Below the pieces are notes generated by a model, which had not been told where the DNA came from, did no database searches, and worked only from the letters and a program-made list of their open reading frames with translations. 64,000 nt of DNA from Thermococcus sp. SY098 (GTDB taxonomy: Archaea > Methanobacteriota_B > Thermococci > Thermococcales > Thermococcaceae). The stretch lies in assembly GCF_035621495.1 (NCBI RefSeq), contig NZ_CP141821.1, positions 1,454,760-1,518,759 of the forward strand, read 5' to 3'. Of this stretch, positions 1-8,635 are shown in pieces (positions within the stretch are counted from its first letter, which is position 1; every line of letters begins with the position of its first letter). A program made the translations under genes and the position numbers.

Positions 1-490
1 TCACATTATCTATCTCATTTGATATATCCCATGCATATATGTTGGGAAAATCTCTAAGTTCTGAAGTCACGGTATCTAAAAGTAGCTCTTCGGCTTTTAG
101 TATTTTTTTATCCTCATAGATGTCTCTTGCTCTCTTATCGACGATTTTTCCGTTAGAATACGTCAGGAATCTTTCATGGGGAATGTCCTCTAACAGCCAT
201 TCAGGAAGCCAGTTTATACCGCTCATGTGTCCTATAAAGAAGGTTGGGATTACCATTAAATCCAATTCCTTGGCTATATCAAGTACTTTTTCGAGATTTT
301 TCATATTTCTGTTGTCTATTTTATCGATTTCTGGCTGGAAATCTTCCCAAAGTAAAAAAATTCTAACTACATCAAGATTGAGCTCTTTGATAATTGAAAA
401 CTCTTCCCACACTTCTTTTTCATCAAATTGTTTCCACCAGAACATGGCCTTCTTTCTGGGCCAATAGTTAACCCCTAAAACAAAGTCCAT
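1..490 (-). CDS. Glycoside hydrolase (TIM-barrel, GH5/GH2-like), 3' part outside the window
   Basis: The first 163 residues of a cytoplasmic enzyme are visible; the rest lies beyond position 1. The reading begins MDFVLGVNYWPRKKAMFWW and later shows WDISNE. The Asn-Glu pair is typical of the acid/base catalytic Glu of clan A glycoside hydrolases. No signal peptide is present, so it should act on imported sugars. The start is supported by a GGAGGTGG Shine-Dalgarno just upstream. It lies 42 bp after the permease gene malG and on the same strand, so it is probably the last gene of the sugar-transport operon and cleaves the imported oligosaccharide. The exact family and substrate cannot be told from this fragment. 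Confidence 0.7.
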   Translation of the reverse strand, partial: MDFVLGVNYWPRKKAMFWWKQFDEKEVWEEFSIIKELNLDVVRIFLLWEDFQPEIDKIDNRNMKNLEKVLDIAKELDLMVIPTFFIGHMSGINWLPEWLLEDIPHERFLTYSNGKIVDKRARDIYEDKKILKAEELLLDTVTSELRDFPNIYAWDISNEIDNV

Positions 491-531
491 TTATGCCACC
501 TCCTTCCCAATAAAAAGGAAAAATGAAAAGT

Positions 532-1353
532 TCAGCCCTTTATGCCTCCTGAGACACCTTTCATGTAGTACTTCTGCATTAACACATACACAACTATTGG
601 CACAATTATCGCCAAGACACCAGCAGCTGTTAGTTGGCCCCAATTTGGGTTATAACGGCTTATAAATCTTGTAACTCCAGCAGAGACTGGCCATTTTTCG
701 GGTCTGAGTAGGGTTATTGCAAAGAACAGATCTTGCCACACAAAGATGAACTGGACCACAGCAACACTGATAACTGCAGGCATTGCAATCGGGAGGATTA
801 TCTTAAAGTATATCCCAATATCTCCAAGCCCATCTATTCTTGCGGCTTCCTCATAATCCTTTGGGATGGAGATAAAGAAGTTCCTCAAGAAAAATATCGT
901 CCATGGCAGTGCAAATGCAGAATGAACGAGAATTATACCGTAAAACTGATTGTACATGTGCAAGTCTCTGAAAAGTTTTAGCAGAGGCACTATAACTGCC
1001 TGCTGGGGAATTACTTGAATGGCAACCAAAGTTAGAAATATCATAGTTTTGATTGGAAAACTGAATGCTGTAAATCCATATGCTGCCATTCCCGCTATCA
1101 GTATCGGTAGTATGGTTGCAAAGACCGCAATTAAGAGGGAGTTTAGAATATTTCTCCATAGTCCGGCTGCAAGCACAGTTCTGTAGTTTTCAAGGGTGAA
1201 ATGGGCATTACTCAAATTCCACCATCCTGCAACTATTTCACTGAATGGCCTTATTGATGCCATTATTAGAGCTATTAGGGGAATTAAGAGAATAATTCCC
1301 AGGATCCATGCAACGGCATTTATCGTTATTTTGTACCTCCTTGTAACTTTCAT
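532..1353 (-). CDS. malG: Sugar ABC transporter permease, MalG type
   Basis: This is an inner-membrane permease of a binding-protein-dependent carbohydrate importer (273 aa, about six membrane spans). The EAA loop that contacts the ATPase is visible around residue 168 as EEAARIDGLGDIGIYFKIIL, followed by the usual LPIAMPAV. It overlaps the end of malF by 4 nt (ATGA) and is therefore translationally coupled. The family assignment is firm. The substrate is inferred to be trehalose, maltose or a related glucoside from the neighbouring TreT and TrmB genes. Confidence 0.9.
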   Translation of the reverse strand: MKVTRRYKITINAVAWILGIILLIPLIALIMASIRPFSEIVAGWWNLSNAHFTLENYRTVLAAGLWRNILNSLLIAVFATILPILIAGMAAYGFTAFSFPIKTMIFLTLVAIQVIPQQAVIVPLLKLFRDLHMYNQFYGIILVHSAFALPWTIFFLRNFFISIPKDYEEAARIDGLGDIGIYFKIILPIAMPAVISVAVVQFIFVWQDLFFAITLLRPEKWPVSAGVTRFISRYNPNWGQLTAAGVLAIIVPIVVYVLMQKYYMKGVSGGIKG

Positions 1354-2228
1354 GCTTCAACACCCCTCTCTTCGATCATCCTCTTCAGCATTCCTATTGA
1401 AAACAGGAAAACTGCAACGGTAAGTAGAGTAGCTATTGCAGCTGCATAGCCCCACTTGAGCATGTAGAAGATTTCGTAGTATATCATATATGCCAAGACT
1501 GAGAGGTACATTGGTATGGACTCTCCTCCAGAAAGGACATATATGAGATCGAATACCTTCAGAATATAAATTGAGCTCATCGTTACAACTACGATTAAAG
1601 CCGGTTTCAGAAGTGGTAATATAACATACCTAAAGCGTTGCCAGGGATTTGCACCGTCAATTACAGATGCTTCGAGAACTTCAACATCAAGTCCCTCAAG
1701 ACCAGCTAAAAACACCGTCGTTGTAAAACCTTGCCACGCCCACAGTGAACCAATTATGATGAAGTATATCGCCGTGGAGGGGTCTTGTATCCACGCTCTT
1801 GGTTGTCCCCCAAATATTTCAATGATTTTGTTCACAATGCCTGAATATGGATCAAGGAGGAGCATCCAAACAATACCAACAACGGTTAGCGGCATGACCA
1901 TACCAAGCATTACAAGTCCTCTCAAAACATTTCTTCCAACCACAGCCTTGTTGTGGAGTAAGAGCGCAAAACCAAGCCCAAGCAAGGTTACCAAAGGTAG
2001 GAATATTATGAATATGAAGAAATTGTTTTTTACAGAAGTCCAAAAGAGGGGATCATTCATCATGGTTTTATAATTCTCAAGCCCGACAAATTGGGGATTC
2101 GTGAATCCATCCCATTTTGTAAATCCTAAGTAGAACGTGTTTAGGATTGGGTATATGATAAAAATAAAAAGCAAAATAAAGGCGGGCGTCATTAGGATAA
2201 AGAAGTCCCTGTTGATCCTTCTGCCCAT
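1350..2228 (-). CDS. malF: Sugar ABC transporter permease, MalF type
   Basis: This 292-aa protein has six predicted membrane spans and is the partner of MalG. The EAA motif appears near residue 205 as EASVIDGANPWQRFRYVILP. It sits between the binding protein (10 bp upstream) and malG (4-nt overlap) in one minus-strand operon. The subunit order binding protein, MalF, MalG is standard for carbohydrate uptake (CUT1) transporters. No MalK-type ATPase is present next to it in this window, so the ATPase must be encoded elsewhere. Confidence 0.9.
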   Translation of the reverse strand: MGRRINRDFFILMTPAFILLFIFIIYPILNTFYLGFTKWDGFTNPQFVGLENYKTMMNDPLFWTSVKNNFFIFIIFLPLVTLLGLGFALLLHNKAVVGRNVLRGLVMLGMVMPLTVVGIVWMLLLDPYSGIVNKIIEIFGGQPRAWIQDPSTAIYFIIIGSLWAWQGFTTTVFLAGLEGLDVEVLEASVIDGANPWQRFRYVILPLLKPALIVVVTMSSIYILKVFDLIYVLSGGESIPMYLSVLAYMIYYEIFYMLKWGYAAAIATLLTVAVFLFSIGMLKRMIEERGVEA

Positions 2229-2238
2229 TTAAAACACC

Positions 2239-3567
2239 TCACGACTTGTAGTACTGCTGAGCTGCCTGTTCGAGCTCTTGAGCGATTTGCTTATAGTTGT
2301 CTGGGTTAGCCCAGAGTTCGAACAGCTTGTTCCAGATTACAGGCTGGAATCCTGAAGGAACGTTATCATCCAAATCCGGCACAACGGTGTACTTTGCCAT
2401 CATGTCGATGATCTTTGCATCTACTGGATCATAAGCGCTCTTTGGAACCTTGAGATTTGGAGCTAGGTAGCCTTTCTGCTCGACCATAATCTTCTGGTAT
2501 TCGGGGCCTGCAAACCATTTTGCCAGTTCAAGTGCCGCTTCTTTGTGAGGAGCGTTCTTTGGAATGATTATCCAATCTCCACCTGCCACAATTGCGAAGT
2601 CAACATTTGGATTAATCTCTGGGAATGGAATTAAATCGTAATCAACACCTGGTTTGTAACCCTCTTTCTGAAGCATCAGGTTAATCCAGTTACCCATGAA
2701 GTACATTGCAACTTCTCCTTTTCCTAATCTTGCAACTTGTGCCTCCCACTTTTCACCAATTGCAACCTTTGGATCACCATAGCAACCCTGTTTGAGAAGG
2801 TCGCTGAGTATCTTAAATGCTTCAACTACCTGAGGATCTGTCCACTTCACTTCGTGCTTCATGAGCTTCTGGTGAAGCTCTGGGCCACCAACTCTGATCA
2901 GGACAGCCTCAAATATATCACTTAAAGGCCATTTGTCAGCGGCACCGCTTGCCATTGGCTGAATGCCCTTACTCTTTAGCACGTCGCAAACTTGTTTAAG
3001 TTCATCCAAGGTCTTTGGTGGTTCGAGGTTGTTGTTCTTGAATACATGTACGTTGTACCATATACCTGGTTTAGCCCATGCCTTTATAGGAACTCCATAG
3101 TAGGTGTTTCCAGATTTAACAGGCTCAAGGAGGTTCTCCATTATCTCCCCCTTGTATGCATCAACCACTGAGTTCAGCGGTTCAAGCTGTCCTTTTTCTC
3201 CAAGCTCCTTTATCAAAGCAGGCCATGGTAGAATTGCTATATCAAAACCAGGTGATCCAGTTGCGAGCTCAGTAAGAACGGCATCTCTTAATTTTGATTG
3301 GATTACGTACTTGATCTTAACATTTGGATGTTCCTTTTCATATTGCTTTAGAGCATTTTGGAAGTTTTGTCCCTCAACTCCTCCCCACTGACCGTATACA
3401 ATAACCTCAACAGTCTTTTGTTGTGTCTGCGTTGGTGAGGTGGGGGAACTTGTGGGAGAGGGGCTTGTCGGTGTAGTTGCCTCTTTTTGGGAGATACATC
3501 CAGCCACTATAGCACTTAACAAAAACAGGCTCAATAGCAGGGCAAATTTCCTAACACCACGCTTCAT
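2239..3567 (-). CDS. Extracellular sugar-binding lipoprotein of ABC transporter, MalE-like
   Basis: This 442-aa solute-binding protein captures sugar outside the cell and delivers it to MalFG. The N-terminus has a basic start, a hydrophobic stretch and a lipobox ending AIVAGC, so Cys24 should be lipidated. A Thr/Ser/Pro-rich linker follows (residues 31-50) and then the periplasmic-binding-protein fold. It does not closely resemble the Thermococcus litoralis trehalose/maltose-binding protein as I remember it, so the ligand may differ (inference). The ATG is preceded by GAGGTG. It is the first gene of the operon and its promoter carries a TrmB-like site. Confidence 0.85.
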   Translation of the reverse strand: MKRGVRKFALLLSLFLLSAIVAGCISQKEATTPTSPSPTSSPTSPTQTQQKTVEVIVYGQWGGVEGQNFQNALKQYEKEHPNVKIKYVIQSKLRDAVLTELATGSPGFDIAILPWPALIKELGEKGQLEPLNSVVDAYKGEIMENLLEPVKSGNTYYGVPIKAWAKPGIWYNVHVFKNNNLEPPKTLDELKQVCDVLKSKGIQPMASGAADKWPLSDIFEAVLIRVGGPELHQKLMKHEVKWTDPQVVEAFKILSDLLKQGCYGDPKVAIGEKWEAQVARLGKGEVAMYFMGNWINLMLQKEGYKPGVDYDLIPFPEINPNVDFAIVAGGDWIIIPKNAPHKEAALELAKWFAGPEYQKIMVEQKGYLAPNLKVPKSAYDPVDAKIIDMMAKYTVVPDLDDNVPSGFQPVIWNKLFELWANPDNYKQIAQELEQAAQQYYKS

Positions 3568-3602
3568 TAATGGACACCTCTTCGAAATTGTTCATCGATG
3601 TA

Positions 3603-3617
3603 TTTACTTTTAGTATA
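3603..3617 (-). promoter_or_regulatory. TrmB-like operator and promoter of the malE-type operon
   Basis: Read on the minus strand this is TATACTAAAAGTAAA, with an inner palindrome TACTAAAAGTA. The TATA box TATAAATA (3616-3623) touches its upstream edge. The same 15-mer in opposite orientation precedes treT at 3801-3815. The published TrmB operator is, as I recall, a TACT...AGTA palindrome, so TrmB encoded nearby is the obvious ligand. Binding here would block transcription initiation when no maltose or trehalose is present (inference). Confidence 0.7.
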
Positions 3618-3777
3618 TTTATATTTTTCGGAACACAGTGGATGTGTATTATGTGGCATTGGGCATACTTGAGCTTGTTAAATTACAAGAATATCTTGAT
3701 ACATGTCCAGAATTTAAAATGTTATTAGTCCATTCATTTAGGGAGATTTTTGCAAAAAAGTTTTTATACGATTAAGG

Positions 3778-3815
3778 TATAAAAATCATCTGTCATATTG
3801 TATACTAAAAGTAAA
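3778..3815 (+). promoter_or_regulatory. treT promoter with TrmB-like operator
   Basis: A TATA box TATAAAAA (3778-3785) is followed about 16 nt later by TATACTAAAAGTAAA (3801-3815). The operator covers the expected transcription start. The 15-mer is identical to the one before the divergent transporter operon, so both directions should answer to the same repressor. Confidence 0.7.
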
Positions 3816-3828
3816 AATGGTGGTAATA

Positions 3829-5070
3829 ATGTTTGAAGTTACCAAGCTCAGAAGCAAGAGTATTGACACATATTCAAGTGTAGTTGGTGAGGAAACTATA
3901 TCCAGAATAAAAGAAAAGGCAGAAGGACTCAAAGGAACGTCACTTGTCAATGTTAATTCCACAGCATATGGTGGAGGAGTCGCCGAGATACTTCACAACT
4001 TGATACCTTTGATGAGAAGCCTTGGAATTGATGCAAGATGGTTCGTGATTGAGGGAACTGATGAGTTTTTTAAAGTTACCAAGTCCTTTCACAATGCTCT
4101 CCAGGGAAACAAGGAGCTGAAGCTTACAGAGGAAATGAAGCAGCTATATCTTGAAATTAACAAGAGAAACTCTGAAAATTTTGATCCAAGTCTCTATGAC
4201 TTTGTTGTTATCCATGATCCACAGCCTGCTCCGCTAATAAGCTTTTATGATAAAAGGCAGCCGTGGATATGGAGATGTCATATTGATCTGAGCGATCCAA
4301 ATCCTGAATTCTGGGGCTTTTTAAGACAGTTTGTTGAAAAATATGACCGTTATATCTTCCATATGCCTGAATATGCACAGAGTGATCTTGATAAAGATAG
4401 AGTCATTATAATGCCCCCATCCATTGATCCGCTCAGCGAAAAAAACATTGAACTAAAAGAAAGTGAAATTTTAAAGATCTTGGAGAAGTTTGATGTAGAT
4501 CCAGACAGACCAAAGATAACTCAAGTTGCAAGATTCGATCCATGGAAGGGAGTTTTCGACGTAATTGAGGTTTATAGGAAAGTCAAAGAAAAGATACCAG
4601 ATGTTCAGCTTTTGCTTGTCAGTGCAATGGCACATGATGATCCTGAGGGATGGATATACTTTGAAAAAGTGCTTAGGAAAATCGGAGAAGATTATGACGT
4701 GAAGATACTGACGAATTTGATCGGTGTCCATGCTAAAGAGGTTAATGCATTTCAGAGAGCAAGTGACGTCGTTCTTCAGATGTCAACAAGGGAAGGATTT
4801 GGGTTAACCGTTAGTGAAGCCATGTGGAAGGAAAAACCAATTGTGGGTAGAGCAGTTGGCGGGATTAAGCTCCAAGTAGTTGATGGCAGGACGGGCTTTT
4901 TAATTAAGACAGTTAACGAAGCGGCTGAAAAGACTGTTTATTTGCTCAAACATCCAGAAATTGCAAAGGAAATGGGCAAAAATGCCAAGGAAAGAGTTAA
5001 GGAGAACTTCCTAATAACAAGACACTTAGAAAGGTATTTAGACCTTTTCAACTCATTTATTCAACAGTGA
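3829..5070 (+). CDS. treT: Trehalose glycosyltransferring synthase (TreT)
   Basis: TreT reversibly makes trehalose from an NDP-glucose donor and glucose; in Thermococcales it works mainly to break down imported trehalose. It is a GT-B fold, family GT4 retaining glycosyltransferase. The C-terminal donor domain shows the E-X7-E motif in EGFGLTVSEAM and DGRTGFLIK. I chose the ATG at 3829, giving 413 aa, because GGTGG lies 5 nt upstream; an in-frame ATG at 3817 lacks a ribosome binding site. It overlaps or abuts trmB, as in other members of the order, while the transporter is transcribed divergently. Confidence 0.92.
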   Translation: MFEVTKLRSKSIDTYSSVVGEETISRIKEKAEGLKGTSLVNVNSTAYGGGVAEILHNLIPLMRSLGIDARWFVIEGTDEFFKVTKSFHNALQGNKELKLTEEMKQLYLEINKRNSENFDPSLYDFVVIHDPQPAPLISFYDKRQPWIWRCHIDLSDPNPEFWGFLRQFVEKYDRYIFHMPEYAQSDLDKDRVIIMPPSIDPLSEKNIELKESEILKILEKFDVDPDRPKITQVARFDPWKGVFDVIEVYRKVKEKIPDVQLLLVSAMAHDDPEGWIYFEKVLRKIGEDYDVKILTNLIGVHAKEVNAFQRASDVVLQMSTREGFGLTVSEAMWKEKPIVGRAVGGIKLQVVDGRTGFLIKTVNEAAEKTVYLLKHPEIAKEMGKNAKERVKENFLITRHLERYLDLFNSFIQQ

Positions 5071-5075
5071 TGAAA

Positions 5076-6095
5076 ATGGAGATAAGCGAAAAGGTCCTTA
5101 CAATGCTTACCAGGCTTGGCTTTACAAAGTATGAAGTCTTAACTTATTGGGCACTGTTAGTTTATGGTCCAAGCACAGCAAAAGAAATATCTGAGAGGAG
5201 TGGTGTGCCATATAACAGGGTATATGACACCATAGCTTCACTAAAAACAAGAGGCTTTGTAAGTGAAATTGAGAGTTCTCCAAGAGTCTATGTTGCGTTC
5301 TCTCCTTCAATAGCCTTCCTCAAGTTTAAGAAAGAAGTGGAAGACATAAAGCGGCAACTTGAAGAGGAGCTCAAGAAGATCAAAGTCAAGGAAGAAGAGA
5401 GGCCGGGGATATGGAGAACCAAAGACCTGGATGAAGCGGTAGAAATGGTTAAAGAATCACTTGATGCCTCACAATATGAGGTTATCCTCGTGGCACCTGA
5501 AAAATTCTTTGAGAAGATTGAGAACAATATAAAACAAGCATTGAGAAGAGGGGTTACAGTGTGTTTATATACTGAAGAAAAAATAGATTTGGTAGATTTT
5601 ATCGAGATTGGAAATTTGTTTGTTAGAAAATTTCACAAATTGAACCACTTTATTGGAATGTTTGATGGTAGGGAAGTCATTGATATTCAGAACATAGGCT
5701 TTAGACCCAGGAATCCTCCAAGCTTTAAGGCAACCTATCCGGAAATTATATTTTCTCAGTACAGCTTTATCAGAGAAGCATTTAAAGAATCAAAGCTGAT
5801 ACTTGAAGATATAAACCGGAAGAACGATCTGAGATTCTTTACCACTTTCCATGCTGTAGATGTTATAAGAAGACACCTGAATGACAGCAACATTTATGCT
5901 GAGATAATTGCAAAAAATTTGAGCACGGGTGAGATTGAGCAGCTCAGAGGAAGGGTTGTTGGATACACAGTGGCAATGGAGGAGGGAATTGATAATTTTG
6001 ACTTGGAGACAGAAAAGGGCATTTTCAAAATTGGTGGAATGTTTGCAGTCTTAGAGGATTATGAAACTACAAAGATTAGGCTTATATTAACCTGA
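5076..6095 (+). CDS. trmB: TrmB family sugar-responsive transcriptional regulator
   Basis: TrmB represses the maltose/trehalose transporter genes and is released by the sugar. Residues 1-75 form a winged HTH (ISEKVLTMLTRLGFTKYEVL, then PYNRVYDTIASLKTRGF). A short coiled linker and a C-terminal sugar-binding region follow, including PSFKATYPEIIFSQYS and GGMFAVLEDYE, both strongly TrmB-like. The length (339 aa) fits the family. The gene is coupled to treT through TGATG. ATG at 5070 is an alternative start; 5076 gives the MEIS... N-terminus expected from known TrmB and has GTGAT just upstream. Confidence 0.92.
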   Translation: MEISEKVLTMLTRLGFTKYEVLTYWALLVYGPSTAKEISERSGVPYNRVYDTIASLKTRGFVSEIESSPRVYVAFSPSIAFLKFKKEVEDIKRQLEEELKKIKVKEEERPGIWRTKDLDEAVEMVKESLDASQYEVILVAPEKFFEKIENNIKQALRRGVTVCLYTEEKIDLVDFIEIGNLFVRKFHKLNHFIGMFDGREVIDIQNIGFRPRNPPSFKATYPEIIFSQYSFIREAFKESKLILEDINRKNDLRFFTTFHAVDVIRRHLNDSNIYAEIIAKNLSTGEIEQLRGRVVGYTVAMEEGIDNFDLETEKGIFKIGGMFAVLEDYETTKIRLILT

Positions 6096-6105
6096 GGTGG
6101 TTGGA

Positions 6106-7584
6106 ATGATAGCCATTGCAACTTTTACTGATCCTCGACCAACTGCTCTTTCAGAAGAACGTGAGAGAGCGTTAATGGAGAAGCACAGAGCTTTAATTGA
6201 AGCCTTGGAAGAATTTGGGGTTTTAGATGTCAATGAAGAGCTGAAAAAGTATGAAGCGTTTGAAAAAGGGGAGAACTTTGGGATTGATGGCAAAGAAGAA
6301 GTTCTTGAGGCAGCAAGGATAATAAACTCAAAAGATGTAAGCGGAATAATCCTCGGCTTATGGCACTGGACCGAAAGTAACCTTGTGACCCTTCTGGCTA
6401 AAGAAACAAACAAACCTCTGCTTTTATATGCAGATGACGACCCAGCGTGGGCTGGAACGACATGCATAACCTCCGTTGGATCATCACTTTGGGAAAGTGC
6501 CGTGAACTATTATGCACTTCATCACACGAGACTAAAAGGCGATGTTGGAAAAGTCAAAGCGTGGGTTAGGGCAGTTGAGGCAGTATCGAAGCTCTCCAAG
6601 AAGTCTCTCCTCATTTGGGGAGCGCCTTATACGTTGGGAATGGAGCATTTAATGGATGATCTGCCAAGACTAAAGCGCTTCATCGGAGATTTCTTAATGC
6701 TTGATCAGTACTTGATTGTCAGAAAAGCTGACGAAATGCTGAGTGATGAAAAAATCAGAGTTAAAGTAGAGGAGTTCTATGACTGGCTCACTTCAAAAGC
6801 TAAAGTAAAGTTCGACAATGTTATGTTAACCCAAGAAGCTCTGAGAAGGCAGATAGCTATCTATCTGGCGGCAAAGGACATTTGGGAGCAGTATAAAAAT
6901 GAGGTTGCGGGAGTTTCGATTAAATGCCAGCCAGAGCTGAGTGAAATTTACGGGGTTACTGCATGTTTAATCCCAGCGCTGTTTCCATTCAGCTTAGATG
7001 CAAAAGGAGAGAAGCCGATAATTCCAGCCACCTGTGAGGGAGACATTAAAGGAACAATAAGCTCGATTTTACTGTTCTACCTAAGCGGGAAGCCCCCTCT
7101 TTTTGGGGACATAAAATATGTTGATGACGAACTCGTCCTGATAGCAAACTGTGGAGCCTCTTCGCTTTACTACGCAAAGCTGAGCGAAAATCCGGAGGAA
7201 AATCTGAGTGCAACGACGATACAAGGACAGTGCCAAGGAAAGAGTGGCGGAGCTTTAACATATAGAACTCCAAAGACCACTTTAACAATTGCAAGACTCA
7301 TCAGGATTGACGGGGAATACTATCTGCTTTACTTCTTGGGCGAAGGTGTCGAGATAACTGAAGAAATCGAGAAAAAGCTTAAATGGGGTAAGCAGTGGCC
7401 GCATACAGCTGTGAAAAATCCCCTCGACAAGGAGAAGTTCATTGCAGTTATGGGTGCAAATCACCTTTCCGCTGTTCCCGGAGATTACACCACCGAACTT
7501 AGATTCATAGCTAAGCTTTGGGGCATCAAGGCTGTCAACTTGGCAGACAAGGAACAAGTTGAAAGGCTTTTAGAGAAGGTATGA
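6106..7584 (+). CDS. L-fucose/L-arabinose isomerase-like protein
   Basis: This is a 492-aa soluble protein related to the fucose/arabinose isomerase fold: an N-terminal Rossmann-like half with GIILGLWHWTESNLV and ADDDPAWAGTT, and a C-terminal domain with PATCEGDIKGT and NCGASS. Such enzymes interconvert aldoses and ketoses using a divalent metal. The ATG at 6106 was chosen because GAGGTGG lies 5-11 nt upstream. It follows trmB by 10 bp and is probably cotranscribed with treT-trmB, which suggests a role in using the imported sugar. The substrate is not known and the isomerase activity is inferred only. Confidence 0.7.
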   Translation: MIAIATFTDPRPTALSEERERALMEKHRALIEALEEFGVLDVNEELKKYEAFEKGENFGIDGKEEVLEAARIINSKDVSGIILGLWHWTESNLVTLLAKETNKPLLLYADDDPAWAGTTCITSVGSSLWESAVNYYALHHTRLKGDVGKVKAWVRAVEAVSKLSKKSLLIWGAPYTLGMEHLMDDLPRLKRFIGDFLMLDQYLIVRKADEMLSDEKIRVKVEEFYDWLTSKAKVKFDNVMLTQEALRRQIAIYLAAKDIWEQYKNEVAGVSIKCQPELSEIYGVTACLIPALFPFSLDAKGEKPIIPATCEGDIKGTISSILLFYLSGKPPLFGDIKYVDDELVLIANCGASSLYYAKLSENPEENLSATTIQGQCQGKSGGALTYRTPKTTLTIARLIRIDGEYYLLYFLGEGVEITEEIEKKLKWGKQWPHTAVKNPLDKEKFIAVMGANHLSAVPGDYTTELRFIAKLWGIKAVNLADKEQVERLLEKV

Positions 7585-7622
7585 TTTTTATATCTTTCCT
7601 CTTAATTTATGTCTGATGCACC

Positions 7623-7964
7623 ATGTATAAAGGATTGGCTATAATCTTTGGCTTTCTCTTTCTGGGGGAGATCGTGGTTAGGGGTTTGAATCTTCCGATT
7701 CCTGGCAATGTAGTGGGTATGGTCCTTCTCACCTTAGCGCTGATTTTTAATGTCGTTAAAATTGAGGATGTTGAAAAAGAAGCAGAGTTATTTGTGAAAA
7801 ACATGAGCATAATGTTTATTCCTCCTGGAGTCGGTATAGTCTTATACTGGGGGCTGATCAAAAGTCAAGCGGTGCCAATTTTTGCAGCTTTGATAATAAG
7901 TTTCTTTGTAACAATAATTTTAACTGCCAAATTTGTTGAATTTTTGGGGGGGAAGAGAGGATGA
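7623..7964 (+). CDS. LrgA/CidA family membrane protein
   Basis: This 113-aa protein has four predicted membrane helices and the LrgA/CidA signature NLPIPGNVVGMVLL near residue 20. In bacteria the family is linked to holin-like control of autolysis and to metabolite export (pyruvate or glycolate); archaeal function is not established. Its stop overlaps the start of the LrgB-type gene by 4 nt (ATGA), so the two form a coupled pair, as in bacteria. Confidence 0.8.
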   Translation: MYKGLAIIFGFLFLGEIVVRGLNLPIPGNVVGMVLLTLALIFNVVKIEDVEKEAELFVKNMSIMFIPPGVGIVLYWGLIKSQAVPIFAALIISFFVTIILTAKFVEFLGGKRG

Positions 7965-8635
7965 ACAGCTTTGGAATCTTCTTAACTTTGACTTTATTTT
8001 ACCTGTTCTCAAAGCTCTACCAGAAGAAAAGGTCTTTTTACTTGAATCCCGTTCTTCTCTCGATACTCGTAATTGCTGTGATTTTGAAGGCCTTTGGCAT
8101 AAGCTATCAGACCTACATGGAAAGTGCACAGATACTGAGCTTTCTTCTTGGTCCGGCGGTTGTAAGCTTGGCTATCCCTTTATACAAACAGCGAGAAGTT
8201 ATTAAGACTTATTCAAAGGAAATTGCCTTGGGAATACCATTTGGGGGCCTCATTGCGATATTGAGCGCCTTTTACGTTGCAAAGATTTTGGGGGCAGAGG
8301 AAATAGTTCTGCTCAGCATTGCTCCTAAGAGCATAACCACGGCAATAGCTATCGGAGTCAGCGAGAAGATAGGGGGTATACCAGCTTTGACTGCTGTTCT
8401 CGTTATTTTGACGGGAATAATGGGGAATGCAGTTGGCGTTGAGGTGTTGAATATCATTAGAGTCAAGGATAGGGTGGCGAGAGGACTTGCCATGGGGGTT
8501 TCTTCTCATGGATTGGGGACAGCAAGGATAATACTTGACGATGAGCTTGCTGGAGCGGTCAGCGGGCTGGCAATGGCACTAAACGGAGTTTTCACTTCCC
8601 TTGTTCTTCCTTATCTTATCAATGTCCTCAAGTAG
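7961..8635 (+). CDS. LrgB/CidB family membrane protein
   Basis: This 224-aa polytopic membrane protein (about six to seven spans) contains the LrgB hallmarks SIAPKSITTAIAIGVSEKIGG and SSHGLGTARI. It is cotranscribed with the LrgA-like gene directly upstream. The two together probably form a membrane transporter or channel; plant and bacterial homologues move glycolate or pyruvate. Its last 57 bp overlap the 3' end of the convergent tfx-type gene. Confidence 0.82.
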   Translation: MNSFGIFLTLTLFYLFSKLYQKKRSFYLNPVLLSILVIAVILKAFGISYQTYMESAQILSFLLGPAVVSLAIPLYKQREVIKTYSKEIALGIPFGGLIAILSAFYVAKILGAEEIVLLSIAPKSITTAIAIGVSEKIGGIPALTAVLVILTGIMGNAVGVEVLNIIRVKDRVARGLAMGVSSHGLGTARIILDDELAGAVSGLAMALNGVFTSLVLPYLINVLK

